The notes: generated by a model not told the origin, from the sequence alone. Positions 33,668 through 42,665 are shown, counted from the stretch's first letter. The stretch: 64,000 nucleotides of DNA from an uncultured Prevotella sp. (GCA_900322175.1 ONYZ01000002.1:1-64000); one strand, 5' to 3'. Numbers and translations are program-made.

Positions 33668-36600
33668 TTATTTTCCTGACTCGCCAAGCTGAATGGGCTC
33701 TGCCGCCATTCTCATGCTTTCTTCGTATGGGGGATATTCTGCATTCATAGTAATAACGTTATCCTCGTCATCAGCCCACTTGTTGCACTGCTCCATCACT
33801 ACCTGCAATGCCTGTTCCTGACCCTCTGGCGGATACTTATACTTTTTAAGCAATCGCTTAATCATCACTCGCATCTTGGCTCTGGCCGTCTCTTTGCGAT
33901 TCCAGTCTATGGTACGGTTCTTACGTAGCTGTTCTGTCAGTTCCTTGGTCAGTGCTATAAAGTCTTCGTTGCTGTATGCGTCGCATATACCCTCAGGCGA
34001 TGTCAGCGCATCGTAGAAGGCTTTTTCTTCTACTGTCAGTCCGAGCTTGTCGCCCTCCTGCTCGTTCTTCTTTATTTCAGCAGCCATCTTCAGCAGTTCC
34101 TCTATCACCTCCTCGTTGGTCAGCATACCCTTCAGATAGTTGGATAGCGACTGATTGAGCAACTCGCTAAACTTCTGACTCTGCACCACGTTGGTGCGCT
34201 CGTACTTGCGTATGCGCTCCTTCAGCAGTTTCTCCAGCAGTTGCACGGCCAGATTCTTCTCCTTCATCTTCTTTAGCTCCTGCAGGAATCCGTCATCAAA
34301 CAGCGAGAACTCGCGCTGTCCCTCAAACAGATTGATCACACCTGTGCTCTGTATACTCTGCTCTATCAGTCGGGCTATACGCTCGTTGATGTCCTGCTTG
34401 GTCACAGGGCCATGTGTCTGGGTGAATCGTTGTAGCAGCACTCTTACTGCATCCATAAATGCCACCTCCTGTTTCTCAAGTTGCGATATCAGCGATCGGC
34501 ATAGTGTCATGGCATTGTGCAGCAACTGACTCTCCTTGATATAATCCTTCAGTCTGTCAGCCTTATCAGGAGCCAGCATATAGTTCACGCCACCCTTAAT
34601 CAACTTAGCACGCACAGGGTCTGAACCCTCATAGAATCCATCGTAAACGAATCCATGCAACAGGTCGCGACAAATCTCCAATTTCTCCTGAAACTTCACC
34701 TTGGCCGTCTTGTTGATGTCAGGATCGCCAAACTGCTTACGGTCGCGATTAGTATAATCCTGCATAGCCTGTTTCAGTGCCTGGGCTATACCCACGTAGT
34801 CAACTATCAGTCCACCCTCCTTCTCTGGGAACACACGGTTTACGCGGGCTATGGCCTGCATAAGATTATGACCCTTCATAGGCTTATATACATACATCGT
34901 GGCCAATGATGGCACATCGAATCCCGTCAACCACATATCCACCACGATGGCTATCTTCATGGGCGAGTTGTCCTCCTTAAACAGGGCAGCATACTGACGA
35001 TTCCATTTAGGCTTTATCACGTCGGCCCAGTCAGGATTATCCGTATTGGCAGCACTGGCCACCACGTGCATCTTGAATTGCCACTCTGGGCGCATCTTCA
35101 GCAGTTGGCGATATATCTTCACAGCAGCATCCTTATTGTATGCCACTATCATTGCCTTACCCGTTAGTTCGTGCTCACGGTTCTCCTCGTAGTGCTTCAC
35201 TATGTCGGCACACAGGCTGGCTATGGTGTCAGGGTGACATAGTATCTCGCGCAGGCCGCTATTGTCGTGGCGAGCCTTGCTTATCTGCTCCTCGCTAGCA
35301 CCTTCGTCAGCCAGATTGTCAAACTCCTCATCCAGCTTGCGCAGAGCTTCCTCGTTCAGATTCAGATTTATTACACGACTCTCGTAATACACTGGTCTTG
35401 TAGCACCATCGGCCACGGCCTGTGTCATATCATACACGTCGATGTAATCGCCAAACACCTCCTTGGTGTCGCGATCGCGCTCTGATATCGGGGTACCTGT
35501 AAATCCTATAAACGATGCATTTGGCAAGGCTTCGCGCATCAGCAGGGCATAGCCCTTCTTCATCTTCTCGGCCTTAGCGTCCCAGTATTCATCGCCATAC
35601 TGCGAGCGATGAGCCTCATCGGTTATCACTATGATATTTCTACGTTCAGACAGCAAGCCCGTACCCTCTTCAAACTTCTGGATGGTGGTAAAGATGATAC
35701 CACCAGTCTGCAGGTCCTTCAGCTTGCGCACCAGGTCTTCGCGACCTGCCGTCTTGGTCAGTTTGCCCTTCTCGTTCAGGTCGAAACCTACGCGTTGTGG
35801 CTCTTGTCGCAGAAACTTCTGGCAACCAGCAAACTGCTCGTACAACTGCTGGTCAAGATCGTTTCTGTCCGTCACCACCACGATGGTGCACTCCGGATAT
35901 TCCTGTATAAGTCTGTGCACATAGAACACCATCGACAGACTCTTACCTGAACCCTGCGTGTGCCAGAATACACCTATCTTTCCGTCGCCACCTATTGCAG
36001 TAGCTGTGTGAGTCATCGCCTTGTTTACAGCAAAGTACTGATGGTAGGCAGCCATTATCTTTACCAGTCGGCCGTCCTTATGGTCAAAACATACGTAGTT
36101 CTGCAGTATGTCTATCAGTCTGGCTTTATCAAATATACCATGGAAGAATGTCTCGTAGTCAGCTATTTCGTCCGATTCCACCTTTCCGTCCTTACTCTTC
36201 CACTCCATGTAGCGATTGGCTTTGGCTGTTATGGTGCCAGCCTTGGTGGTCAGCATATCGCTGGTCACGCTGAATGCATTGAATACAAACAGGCTTGGGC
36301 ACTTCTGCTGATACTGCTTTATCTGGGTGTAAGCATCCTCTTCGTCGGTCTCCTCGCGCGATGGCGATTTCAGTTCTATCACCACTAGTGGCAGACCGTT
36401 TACGAATGCCACCATGTCGCAACGTATAGCCTCGTGCTCCACCACGCGCCATTGGTTCGCTATCTTAAAGTCGTTGTGCAGCGGGTCGCTATAGTCTATC
36501 AGTCGCACCAAGGCCGTCTTCTGTCGTCCGTCCTCAGCATACTTCACCTCCACCCCACTCTGCAGGTAGTCCATCAGCTGCTCGTTGCGCTGCTCTAGCG

Positions 36601-36823
36601 TACCCTCGTTCACGTGGGTCACCTTTCGCATCGCCTCGCTCAGCACCTCATCGCTAAGCATGGGATTCAGTCTACGAAGCCCCTTGCGCAGGTCGTCGGC
36701 ATAATACGGCTCGCGAAAGTCGCGCTCCACATCATAGCCGCACTCATACTGATAGCCCATCCCTTGGAAAAGCTCTATCAGCGTCTGCTCGTAGCTGTCT
36801 TCGTCAAACTGATCGATACTCAT
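33668..36823 (-). CDS. hsdR: Type I restriction enzyme R subunit
   Basis: HsdR is the DNA-translocating and cleaving subunit of the HsdR2M2S complex. 1051 residues are counted from the ATG at 36823 (MSIDQFDEDSYEQ); a longer frame of 19 extra residues overlaps the small upstream gene. The PD-(D/E)xK nuclease motif lies near residue 150 (LPLVVIELKSPSR), Walker A near 290 (WHTQGSGKSLSMVFYV), the DEAH motif near 400 (VITDEAHRSQYGD), then IGFTGTPISERDRDT and the helicase motif MQAIARVNRVF. All catalytic parts are intact. It is separated from hsdM by an AT-rich cassette and probably has a promoter before the 97-aa gene. Confidence 0.95.
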   Translation of the reverse strand: MSIDQFDEDSYEQTLIELFQGMGYQYECGYDVERDFREPYYADDLRKGLRRLNPMLSDEVLSEAMRKVTHVNEGTLEQRNEQLMDYLQSGVEVKYAEDGRQKTALVRLIDYSDPLHNDFKIANQWRVVEHEAIRCDMVAFVNGLPLVVIELKSPSREETDEEDAYTQIKQYQQKCPSLFVFNAFSVTSDMLTTKAGTITAKANRYMEWKSKDGKVESDEIADYETFFHGIFDKARLIDILQNYVCFDHKDGRLVKIMAAYHQYFAVNKAMTHTATAIGGDGKIGVFWHTQGSGKSLSMVFYVHRLIQEYPECTIVVVTDRNDLDQQLYEQFAGCQKFLRQEPQRVGFDLNEKGKLTKTAGREDLVRKLKDLQTGGIIFTTIQKFEEGTGLLSERRNIIVITDEAHRSQYGDEYWDAKAEKMKKGYALLMREALPNASFIGFTGTPISERDRDTKEVFGDYIDVYDMTQAVADGATRPVYYESRVINLNLNEEALRKLDEEFDNLADEGASEEQISKARHDNSGLREILCHPDTIASLCADIVKHYEENREHELTGKAMIVAYNKDAAVKIYRQLLKMRPEWQFKMHVVASAANTDNPDWADVIKPKWNRQYAALFKEDNSPMKIAIVVDMWLTGFDVPSLATMYVYKPMKGHNLMQAIARVNRVFPEKEGGLIVDYVGIAQALKQAMQDYTNRDRKQFGDPDINKTAKVKFQEKLEICRDLLHGFVYDGFYEGSDPVRAKLIKGGVNYMLAPDKADRLKDYIKESQLLHNAMTLCRSLISQLEKQEVAFMDAVRVLLQRFTQTHGPVTKQDINERIARLIEQSIQSTGVINLFEGQREFSLFDDGFLQELKKMKEKNLAVQLLEKLLKERIRKYERTNVVQSQKFSELLNQSLSNYLKGMLTNEEVIEELLKMAAEIKKNEQEGDKLGLTVEEKAFYDALTSPEGICDAYSNEDFIALTKELTEQLRKNRTIDWNRKETARAKMRVMIKRLLKKYKYPPEGQEQALQVVMEQCNKWADDEDNVITMNAEYPPYEESMRMAAEPIQLGESGK

Positions 36824-36827
36824 AGTT

Positions 36828-37121
36828 TTACATATTCTTAGCCAGTTCGTAATTATGCCACATATATTTCGCAGCTTCAACTGGATCCATTGGCTTTTCT
36901 AATGACTTTTCTATCTTTTTCAGTTTTCTTTCGACGGATTCCTTATGGAATTTGTTCAAATAATTGAATCGTTTTCCATCTTTATTGCCATCTCGAGGTT
37001 GCGCCTCATGTAGTTGGCAAAGTCTTTGGAGTTCATTGGCGACTTCTTGAATTCTAAGATTTTCTTCATCGTACGCTCCATCGCTTCTTTGTGAGACTGA
37101 TTCAGATATATCATAATTCAT
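36828..37121 (-). CDS. Small charged protein between hsdS and hsdR (97 aa)
   Basis: 97 residues, soluble, strongly charged and mostly helical. The middle holds LRIQEVANELQRLCQLHEAQ, and the tail reads EAAKYMWHNYELAKNM. It ends 4 bp before hsdR, so the two are co-translated. I do not recognise the family. The base composition is AT-rich, like hsdS and unlike hsdR. A -7 box (TATCTTTG, minus strand) lies only 8 bp before its ATG, which would give a nearly leaderless transcript. It might be an accessory or regulatory protein of the restriction system. Confidence 0.55.
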   Translation of the reverse strand: MNYDISESVSQRSDGAYDEENLRIQEVANELQRLCQLHEAQPRDGNKDGKRFNYLNKFHKESVERKLKKIEKSLEKPMDPVEAAKYMWHNYELAKNM

Positions 37122-37129
37122 ATTTTTTG

Positions 37130-37137
37130 CAAAGATA
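37130..37137 (-). promoter_or_regulatory. Possible internal promoter before the 97-aa gene and hsdR
   Basis: TATCTTTG on the minus strand matches the -7 consensus, 8 bp before the ATG at 37121. There is no clear -33 element. If used, hsdR would be expressed apart from hsdM and hsdS. Confidence 0.4.
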
Positions 37138-37185
37138 GATATTTATTTTGTATTTACTACTATTATCGCAAGTTTTTTGCTTTTA

Positions 37186-38367
37186 TTATACATTTACCTC
37201 GTCAACCTTCAATTCCCCCGACATTAACTTTGGCAGCAGCGCATCACGCAACTCCGCTAGGCGACGGGATTCGCCCTCACAATGCTTTATTGATTTATAA
37301 ATGGTTTGTGCTTTATTATTGAAATCCTCTAAAATAATAATATTAGGCAATACAACCTTCATGTTATTCAGAATTTCTGTAGTCATACTTGGAACAGCAG
37401 AACCAACATTTAGAGATGACAAATCTTTATTTTTTAAATAAACATATGCATATATCATGACATTGTCAACTTTTGGTATACTATAAAACATTGTATCTAC
37501 TGTCCAAAAAGCCTCGTTAACGTACATTACGTTGTTAAGAGACCCTTTTCTTGGAATAAGTACGGATTCGCCAGAATATAATTCTTTCTCAGCATGTCTC
37601 ATCAAACCACCAGAACCATAAACAGGTATATCACCATCCGACAATTTCTTATGATCCTTACCATATTTAATATCAATTAAGTTTCCAAGTGTTTCAACTC
37701 TCCACCCCTGCGGAATCATACCAAGTTCAGACTCTACAAAGGGCTGATCTTTGAATGGTTCAAAATCCACAAACCATGACTTAAACAAAGCCTGCGCCTG
37801 CAGCTCCAAATTCTCATTTACCCGCCTATTGCACTCGATTTTATCATCAAGGGAATTAAGAATATCCATTACCTTTGATTGTACATCCAAAGAGGGAACA
37901 GGAACAAGTACCTCCTTAAAAGTAGATGTAGGTCTAGCCAATGCAGGAACTCCTACTTGAGACGCATTCATCAAAATACGATGCTGCCCCAACCTTGTAT
38001 GAAAGAAATATACGAAGAAATCTGGCCTTATAACTTCTTTCTTCAGTTTTAATCTAAACTGACTCTGGGATATCACATATTGTTCATACTTTGAATCATT
38101 TGGTATATACACTATCTGTCCTAAGGTTCCACGATGAGTTATAACCACATCACCTCTATGAGCTTTTGCCTTACCTAAACTATCAGCTTTCTCTTGAGAA
38201 ACATAATTAAAAGATTCTTCGTTAAGTTTAAACCCCTGTAGATTAGAGCCATTCAATACCGGCACACCAAAATCGATGAAATTATCAACCTTGATGTTAG
38301 AACCAAATGGTCCCATTGATATTTCTTCAATAACATCAGATATCTTTAACTCTTTCCAATCTTCCAT
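37186..38367 (-). CDS. hsdS: Type I restriction-modification specificity subunit
   Basis: HsdS gives the complex its DNA target through two recognition domains. 393 residues from the ATG at 38367, which overlaps the preceding stop (TGATG). TRD1 spans about 1-150 and TRD2 about 210-350. They are separated by a conserved helix (SLDDKIECNRRVNENLELQA) and end in a second helix (EGESRRLAELRDALLPKLMS), the standard circular repeat layout. The gene is much richer in A+T than hsdM and hsdR, as expected for an exchanged specificity gene. Only one hsdS and no recombinase is present, so phase-variable shuffling is not evident here. Confidence 0.93.
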   Translation of the reverse strand: MEDWKELKISDVIEEISMGPFGSNIKVDNFIDFGVPVLNGSNLQGFKLNEESFNYVSQEKADSLGKAKAHRGDVVITHRGTLGQIVYIPNDSKYEQYVISQSQFRLKLKKEVIRPDFFVYFFHTRLGQHRILMNASQVGVPALARPTSTFKEVLVPVPSLDVQSKVMDILNSLDDKIECNRRVNENLELQAQALFKSWFVDFEPFKDQPFVESELGMIPQGWRVETLGNLIDIKYGKDHKKLSDGDIPVYGSGGLMRHAEKELYSGESVLIPRKGSLNNVMYVNEAFWTVDTMFYSIPKVDNVMIYAYVYLKNKDLSSLNVGSAVPSMTTEILNNMKVVLPNIIILEDFNNKAQTIYKSIKHCEGESRRLAELRDALLPKLMSGELKVDEVNV

Positions 38368-38942
38368 CACTTAATCTTATTAGCATTTTCTTCTAATACC
38401 TCCAAAAAATCGGGAGATATCGTTACTATTGTTGATTTAATACTTCTCTTAAACTCAAGAATAGAATCCAAGTTTAAGAATATACCCACCTCGTGAAAGG
38501 CTTTTGATATTATCTCTATATTCTCAATTCCTTCTCTTACTATTCGAGCATTATCAAACCCTCCTTCAGGTTGAGGTAACTTATATAGCAGTATCAAGCC
38601 TTCTTTTACATCTTCTGGTAGTGAAGCAAATATTGTACGGAGATATGCACCTCTCTGTTCTTTTTCTTCCTGCATTTTTGCATTTTCAGTCTGCATCCTT
38701 AAAGCATTTGCTTCGCGGACTTTTTTCTCTTCTGACTTTGCCTTTAAATTAAGTCGATATGCATTATACAAACTATGTACACCAGCAAAAACGGCATAAG
38801 ATATGCAAAAGCCAAACAAAGCCCACAGCCAATCCCTTACCAATAATTGGTAAACGGCAATGGCAACAGCAAGAGCCAGCAAGAAGGTTATAAGGTTAAC
38901 CTTCTCCAAAAAAGCCTTTATCGATGCAAAAAACTCTCCCAT
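38367..38942 (-). CDS. Membrane protein with two TM helices and coiled coil, SieB-like
   Basis: 191 residues. Two hydrophobic segments lie at about 17-35 (LITFLLALAVAIAVYQLL) and 39-57 (WLWALFGFCISYAVFAGV). A coiled coil follows at about 62-98 (KSEEKKVREANALRMQTEN). A cytoplasmic C-terminal domain of about 90 residues ends in EVLEENANKIK. The plan, two TM helices then a soluble sensor-like part, resembles super-infection exclusion protein B (SieB-like) proteins, but this is a resemblance in architecture and not a confirmed family. It lies inside the hsd locus and is translationally coupled to hsdS, so it may be a phage-defence accessory. Confidence 0.5.
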   Translation of the reverse strand: MGEFFASIKAFLEKVNLITFLLALAVAIAVYQLLVRDWLWALFGFCISYAVFAGVHSLYNAYRLNLKAKSEEKKVREANALRMQTENAKMQEEKEQRGAYLRTIFASLPEDVKEGLILLYKLPQPEGGFDNARIVREGIENIEIISKAFHEVGIFLNLDSILEFKRSIKSTIVTISPDFLEVLEENANKIK

Positions 38943-38965
38943 ACTTAATGCTCATTTATTCTCTT

Positions 38966-39109
38966 TCACTGCCTTTTCAAATCGTTACGGACATATCCTA
39001 GAACCCCATAAAGCGGTATAATTTCAGGACAAACTTCCAAATAGTTTGCCAATTTTCTTGGGGAACTTTGGTACAATTTTGCCAATTTTCTTGGGGAACT
39101 TTGGTGCAT
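38966..39109 (-). CDS. Possible 47-aa peptide made from the 33-bp repeat
   Basis: On the minus strand, ATG 39109 to TGA 38966 reads through two of the three 33-bp repeats. It gives a repeated 11-residue unit (QSSPRKLAKLY) and then a unique tail, LEVCPEIIPLYGVLGYVRND. No Shine-Dalgarno is expected or seen, and the frame is short, so it may not be expressed. In favour of coding: the repeat length is a multiple of three, the tail is protein-like, and the frame fits neatly between hsdM and the SieB-like gene (23 bp before its ATG). Confidence 0.3.
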   Translation of the reverse strand: MHQSSPRKLAKLYQSSPRKLANYLEVCPEIIPLYGVLGYVRNDLKRQ

Positions 39110-39138
39110 TTTTGCCAATTTTCTTGGGGAACCTTAGT
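39045..39138. repeat. Three 33-bp tandem repeats after hsdM
   Basis: Copies start at 39045, 39078 and 39111. Each holds the 28-bp core that begins tttgccaattttcttgggga. Copies 1 and 2 are identical over the core; copy 3 has two changes (accttagt for actttggt). The spacers between cores are 5 bp. The array ends exactly at the hsdM stop codon (39138-39140) and marks the change from GC-richer hsdM to the AT-rich cassette. Confidence 0.95.
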
Positions 39139-40649
39139 TACTTGATACTAAATCCAATACTCCCCAACTGTTTCTTGATCTCATCTTCCAGACGGTGGCT
39201 CTCGGCAAAGAGGCCGCTGAGTTCGGTGGTTAGGCGCTTCATCTTTTCGTCGAATGGTTCGCCATCATCTTCCTGCTCGGCTATACCTACGTAGCGACCT
39301 GGAGTGAGTATAAAGTCCTGAGCCTTAACGTCTTCCAGAGTCTTCACTGCACAATAACCTGCCTCATCCTCAAGGGTGCCACGACGGAAGCTATCGAAGG
39401 TATCAGCAATCTTCGTAATATCCTCCTGCATCAGTTCTCGCACAGCACGAGTAACCATCGTACCCATATTGCGGGCATCGATAAACAGCACCTTGCCTGG
39501 CTGCTCCTTGTGACGCGACAGGAACCACAGCGACACTGGGATACCAGTGCTATAGAACAGCTGTGAAGGCAGGGCAATAATACCTTCCACAAGGTCGGCC
39601 TCGACAATCTTCTGACGGATATCACCCTCGCCGCCAGTCTGCGAACTCAGCGCACCATTGGCCAACACCAAACCTATACGGCCATTAGGCGACAGGTGAT
39701 GAATCATGTGTTGCATCCAAGCAAAGTTGGCATTGCCAGCAGGTGGCAATCCGAACTTCCAGCGTGGGTCTTTCTCCAGCTTATCTGCGCCCCAATCGCT
39801 AAGATTGAATGGTGGATTGGCCATGATAAAGTCGGCTTTCAGCGTAGGATGCTGATCGTTGAAGAATGTATCGGCATAGCTCTGGCCAAGATTAGCCTCA
39901 AGCCCACGGATTGCCACATTCATGTGAGCCATCTTCCAGGTAGAAGGATTGGCTTCCTGACCATACACACTGATGCTGTTGATATCCTTCTGGTGATTAT
40001 AGATAAACTTGGCGCTCTGCACAAACATACCACCCGAACCACAGCAGGGGTCGTAGACGCGACCCTCGTAGGGCTGCAGTATCTCAACGATGGTACGTAC
40101 GATGCAGCTTGGCGTATAGAATTCGCCTGCATTCTTACCCTCCATCGAGGCAAACTTCTGCAGACAGTACTCATACACACGGCCAAGCAAGTCTTTCTCA
40201 TCGCCCGAGGCTAGCATGTGGATATTGGTAAACAGGTCTACCACATCGCCCAGTCGGCGCTTGTCTAGTTCTGGACGGGCATAGTTGCCTGGCAACACTC
40301 CACGCAACTTAGGGTTCTCGCGCTCAATAGCCAGCAAGGCATCGTCGATCACCTTTCCTATCTCTGGGGTATGAGCTGCTATTGAGATAACCTGCCAACG
40401 AGCATCCTGAGGCACGAAGAACACGCCATCGGCCTCGTATTCATCCTTATCCTCCACATCGGCATACTCATCTTGCGACAACTCAGCAAACTTAGCCTCA
40501 AACTTATCGCTGATATACTTCAGGAAGATTAAACCAAGCACAACTCCCTCATACTCAGAGGCATTGAGATTGCCACGCAACTTATCCGCAGCTCTCCATA
40601 TAGCATCCTCGAAACCTATCGAGGTGGTATTTTCTTTCTTTTTAGCCAT
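39138..40649 (-). CDS. hsdM: Type I restriction-modification methyltransferase subunit
   Basis: HsdM transfers methyl groups from SAM to adenine in the target. 503 residues. The N-terminal helical domain (FEDAIWRAADKLRGNLNASE) is followed by the SAM-binding motif VYDPCCGSGGMFVQ (near residue 203) and the catalytic MANPPFNLSDWG (NPPF near 278). It is the first gene of the locus and has its own consensus promoter. The gene is intact and the whole hsdM-S-R set appears functional. Confidence 0.96.
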   Translation of the reverse strand: MAKKKENTTSIGFEDAIWRAADKLRGNLNASEYEGVVLGLIFLKYISDKFEAKFAELSQDEYADVEDKDEYEADGVFFVPQDARWQVISIAAHTPEIGKVIDDALLAIERENPKLRGVLPGNYARPELDKRRLGDVVDLFTNIHMLASGDEKDLLGRVYEYCLQKFASMEGKNAGEFYTPSCIVRTIVEILQPYEGRVYDPCCGSGGMFVQSAKFIYNHQKDINSISVYGQEANPSTWKMAHMNVAIRGLEANLGQSYADTFFNDQHPTLKADFIMANPPFNLSDWGADKLEKDPRWKFGLPPAGNANFAWMQHMIHHLSPNGRIGLVLANGALSSQTGGEGDIRQKIVEADLVEGIIALPSQLFYSTGIPVSLWFLSRHKEQPGKVLFIDARNMGTMVTRAVRELMQEDITKIADTFDSFRRGTLEDEAGYCAVKTLEDVKAQDFILTPGRYVGIAEQEDDGEPFDEKMKRLTTELSGLFAESHRLEDEIKKQLGSIGFSIK

Positions 40650-40679
40650 TCAATTATATACGTTATTATTAATCAGGCA

Positions 40680-40711
40680 CAAAGGTAGCAAAAAATGTCG
40701 ACGTGTGCAAA
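40680..40711 (-). promoter_or_regulatory. Promoter of the hsd locus
   Basis: On the minus strand TTTG (40708-40711) and TACCTTTG (40680-40687) are 20 bp apart, an excellent Bacteroidota promoter. The -7 box is 30 bp before the hsdM ATG at 40649. Confidence 0.75.
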
Positions 40712-40835
40712 TTTTTGCAAGGAAATGTTTTATTATTGGAGCCATAAACCCTAAATATGATTGAACCAGCGCCATGTCTAAAAACGGGCGATCTGAGTGG
40801 TACGGCAGAATCTGGTAGATAGTTAACGAGAATTT

Positions 40836-40879
40836 GGCAGATACTGCCGAACTTTCTCATAGATTGCTTGGCAGTATCT
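40836..40879. repeat. Nested inverted repeats between hsdM and the WG-repeat gene
   Basis: agatactgcc (40839-40848) and ggcagtatct (40870-40879) are perfect reverse complements. The first arm is part of a smaller palindrome, ggcag-ata-ctgcc (40836-40848). It could end transcription of the WG-repeat gene. Apart from this and the hsd promoter, positions 40712-40918 show nothing recognisable. Confidence 0.6.
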
Positions 40880-40918
40880 TGGGGATTGGTAAACAATGTA
40901 AAGACCGGGATGGTCTCG

Positions 40919-41773
40919 TTAATCGGCTCGCCCTAATTCTTGTCCTGTGGGACTGACGTGATAATCCGCATCATTACGCCGGCCTATGATGTGGTCTTCG
41001 TCATCACCCCATATTTTGTCGTATTGTTGAGCGGAAATGCGTTTGCCAGTCTTGTCAATGAGTATCTTTTTCTTGCCTACCCAAGCAACGATGCAATGGG
41101 CGTACTCATCGCCAAATCCATCGAACAGGAAGGGAATCGCTGCACTCCCGTCAAGGTTAAGCATGCCAACCTTGCCGTTAGGAAGGCGCAGAATCACATG
41201 ACCATATTGACGGCTCCAAATGTCGCCCACTAGCACTTCGTATTTTAGCGGGATAATCACCTGCCCCTGCTTGTTAACAACTCCCCAAAGAGCATCGTCA
41301 CGCTTACATTCTTCTACTCCATAGGTACTGCCGCCAAGTTCTTGAATGCTTCCATAAGCGAATGGAATCGACAGATTGCCGTGTTCATCCAGTAGTCCCC
41401 ACTTTGCAAGATTACCACTTCCGTCAATAAAAGGATAATCCACCACGCCGAAAGTACCATCCGGGAATGGTGTTACCCTTGCGAAAACTCTGCCACCTAG
41501 CGCATAGCTCTTGACTTTATCCATCACGCCCTTGGCTCTGGGCGATGCTTTCTGAGTAGCACCATATTCAGCATAGCACTCCATTACAGAAGAGAACAAC
41601 TCGACAAACTCTTCTGTTTGCATGAAATCCTTTTTCAGGATTGCATAGCACTGACTGTCATCGCCAGACATACTGTATGCGAACTCCGAGATAGCGAAAG
41701 CCTCGTACTCTTCCTGTGCGCTCATCTGCATACAAACGCACAGACAAACTGCTGCAAATAATACTCTTTTCAT
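40919..41773 (-). CDS. Secreted WG-repeat protein
   Basis: 284 residues from ATG 41773, which opens a signal peptide (MKRVLFAAVCLCVCMQMSAQ); an upstream in-frame start adds 17 residues without sense. Residues about 110-270 hold several beta-hairpin repeats of the WG type (KWGLLDEHGNLSIPFAYGSI, LWGVVNKQGQVIIPLKYEVL, KVGMLNLDGSAAIPFLFDGF, KKILIDKTGKRISAQQYDKI). Their role in Bacteroidota is unknown; they are taken as structural or binding domains. The gene stands alone between the hsd locus and the esterase gene. It has no obvious link to either. Confidence 0.8.
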   Translation of the reverse strand: MKRVLFAAVCLCVCMQMSAQEEYEAFAISEFAYSMSGDDSQCYAILKKDFMQTEEFVELFSSVMECYAEYGATQKASPRAKGVMDKVKSYALGGRVFARVTPFPDGTFGVVDYPFIDGSGNLAKWGLLDEHGNLSIPFAYGSIQELGGSTYGVEECKRDDALWGVVNKQGQVIIPLKYEVLVGDIWSRQYGHVILRLPNGKVGMLNLDGSAAIPFLFDGFGDEYAHCIVAWVGKKKILIDKTGKRISAQQYDKIWGDDEDHIIGRRNDADYHVSPTGQELGRAD

Positions 41774-41970
41774 GGATAATACACTTATATTGTTCTTAAT
41801 CATTTCAGGATGCAAATATAGCATAATAATCCATTAGTTCCAAACTTTCAAAGCAAAATGTGAAGATTATGAGCGGGATGACGGGAGAAATGCGGGGGTG
41901 AGCGGGGAGGATTATGTACAAAATTGTATATTTTCGGATAGTTTTCAAGATATAAAACAAAGTTTTTACG

Positions 41971-41978
41971 TATCTTTG
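41971..41978 (+). promoter_or_regulatory. -7 box TATCTTTG for the SGNH-GH115 operon
   Basis: TATCTTTG lies 21 bp before the ATG at 42000. No good -33 TTTG is seen at 19-20 bp. Positions 41774-41970 hold no other clear signal. Confidence 0.5.
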
Positions 41979-41999
41979 CGCCAAATAATCACTAAAAAT

Positions 42000-42665
42000 A
42001 TGAAGAAGTATATATTATTGATATCGGCTGTATTATTTATGTGTCTACAATCTGTGGCTCAGATACGTAAGATTGGTGTTATCGGCGACAGCTATGTGCG
42101 CAATCACAAGGAGCAAATCGAAAACACCTGGCACTACAAGTTTGCCCAAAAACACGGCATGGAGTACTACAATTACGGTCGCAACGGCAACTGCATAGCC
42201 CTCGACCTGAAACGATGGGGCACTGGTATGTACCAGCGATACAAAGAAATGCGCGACGATCTGGACATCGTATTAGTGATAGCCGGCCATAACGATGCCT
42301 CGGAAGGACGACTCGACTCTATAGGCATGGGCACATTCAAAGAACGTCTAGGCATACTATGTAGCGGACTCATCGAGAAATATCCACGTGCACACATCTT
42401 CTTCTTTACGCCATGGACTTGCGAGGGATTTGTAGGCAGTGACAGGCAGAAAGTAGTTGATGCTATGATTGAAGTTTGTGGCAGCTATGGCATCCCTATT
42501 TTCGACGCCGCCCGTCAGAGCAATATCTTCGCTGCCAGCGAGCAGTTCCGAAAGGTTTACTTCCAAGGTGGCAAAGGTACTGATACGGCTCACCTCAACG
42601 CTATCGGCCACGACCGATTCCTGCCTGTAGCAGAACAGTTCATCCTGAAATACATTAAAGAATGA
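42000..42665 (+). CDS. Secreted SGNH-family esterase
   Basis: 221 residues from ATG 42000 (signal peptide MKKYILLISAVLFMCLQSVAQ); a longer frame runs upstream through the promoter and is rejected. SGNH blocks are IGVIGDSYVRNH (Ser), YGRNGNCIAL (Gly/Asn), VIAGHNDASEG (Asn) and DTAHLNAIGHDR (Asp-His). Probably a deacetylase acting on an acetylated plant polysaccharide; the substrate is not readable. Its stop overlaps the GH115 start by ATGA, so the two are coupled. That suggests it clears acetyl groups near glucuronic acid substituents. Confidence 0.8.
   Translation: MKKYILLISAVLFMCLQSVAQIRKIGVIGDSYVRNHKEQIENTWHYKFAQKHGMEYYNYGRNGNCIALDLKRWGTGMYQRYKEMRDDLDIVLVIAGHNDASEGRLDSIGMGTFKERLGILCSGLIEKYPRAHIFFFTPWTCEGFVGSDRQKVVDAMIEVCGSYGIPIFDAARQSNIFAASEQFRKVYFQGGKGTDTAHLNAIGHDRFLPVAEQFILKYIKE

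Noticed and set aside
39045-39138. Three regular 33-bp repeats as a possible CRISPR array
   Set aside because: The units are tandem with only 5 bp between cores, so there are no spacers, and no cas genes are nearby.
41898-41999. A longer start for the SGNH esterase
   Set aside because: The extension runs through the -7 box at 41971-41978; the ATG at 42000 opens a clean signal peptide.
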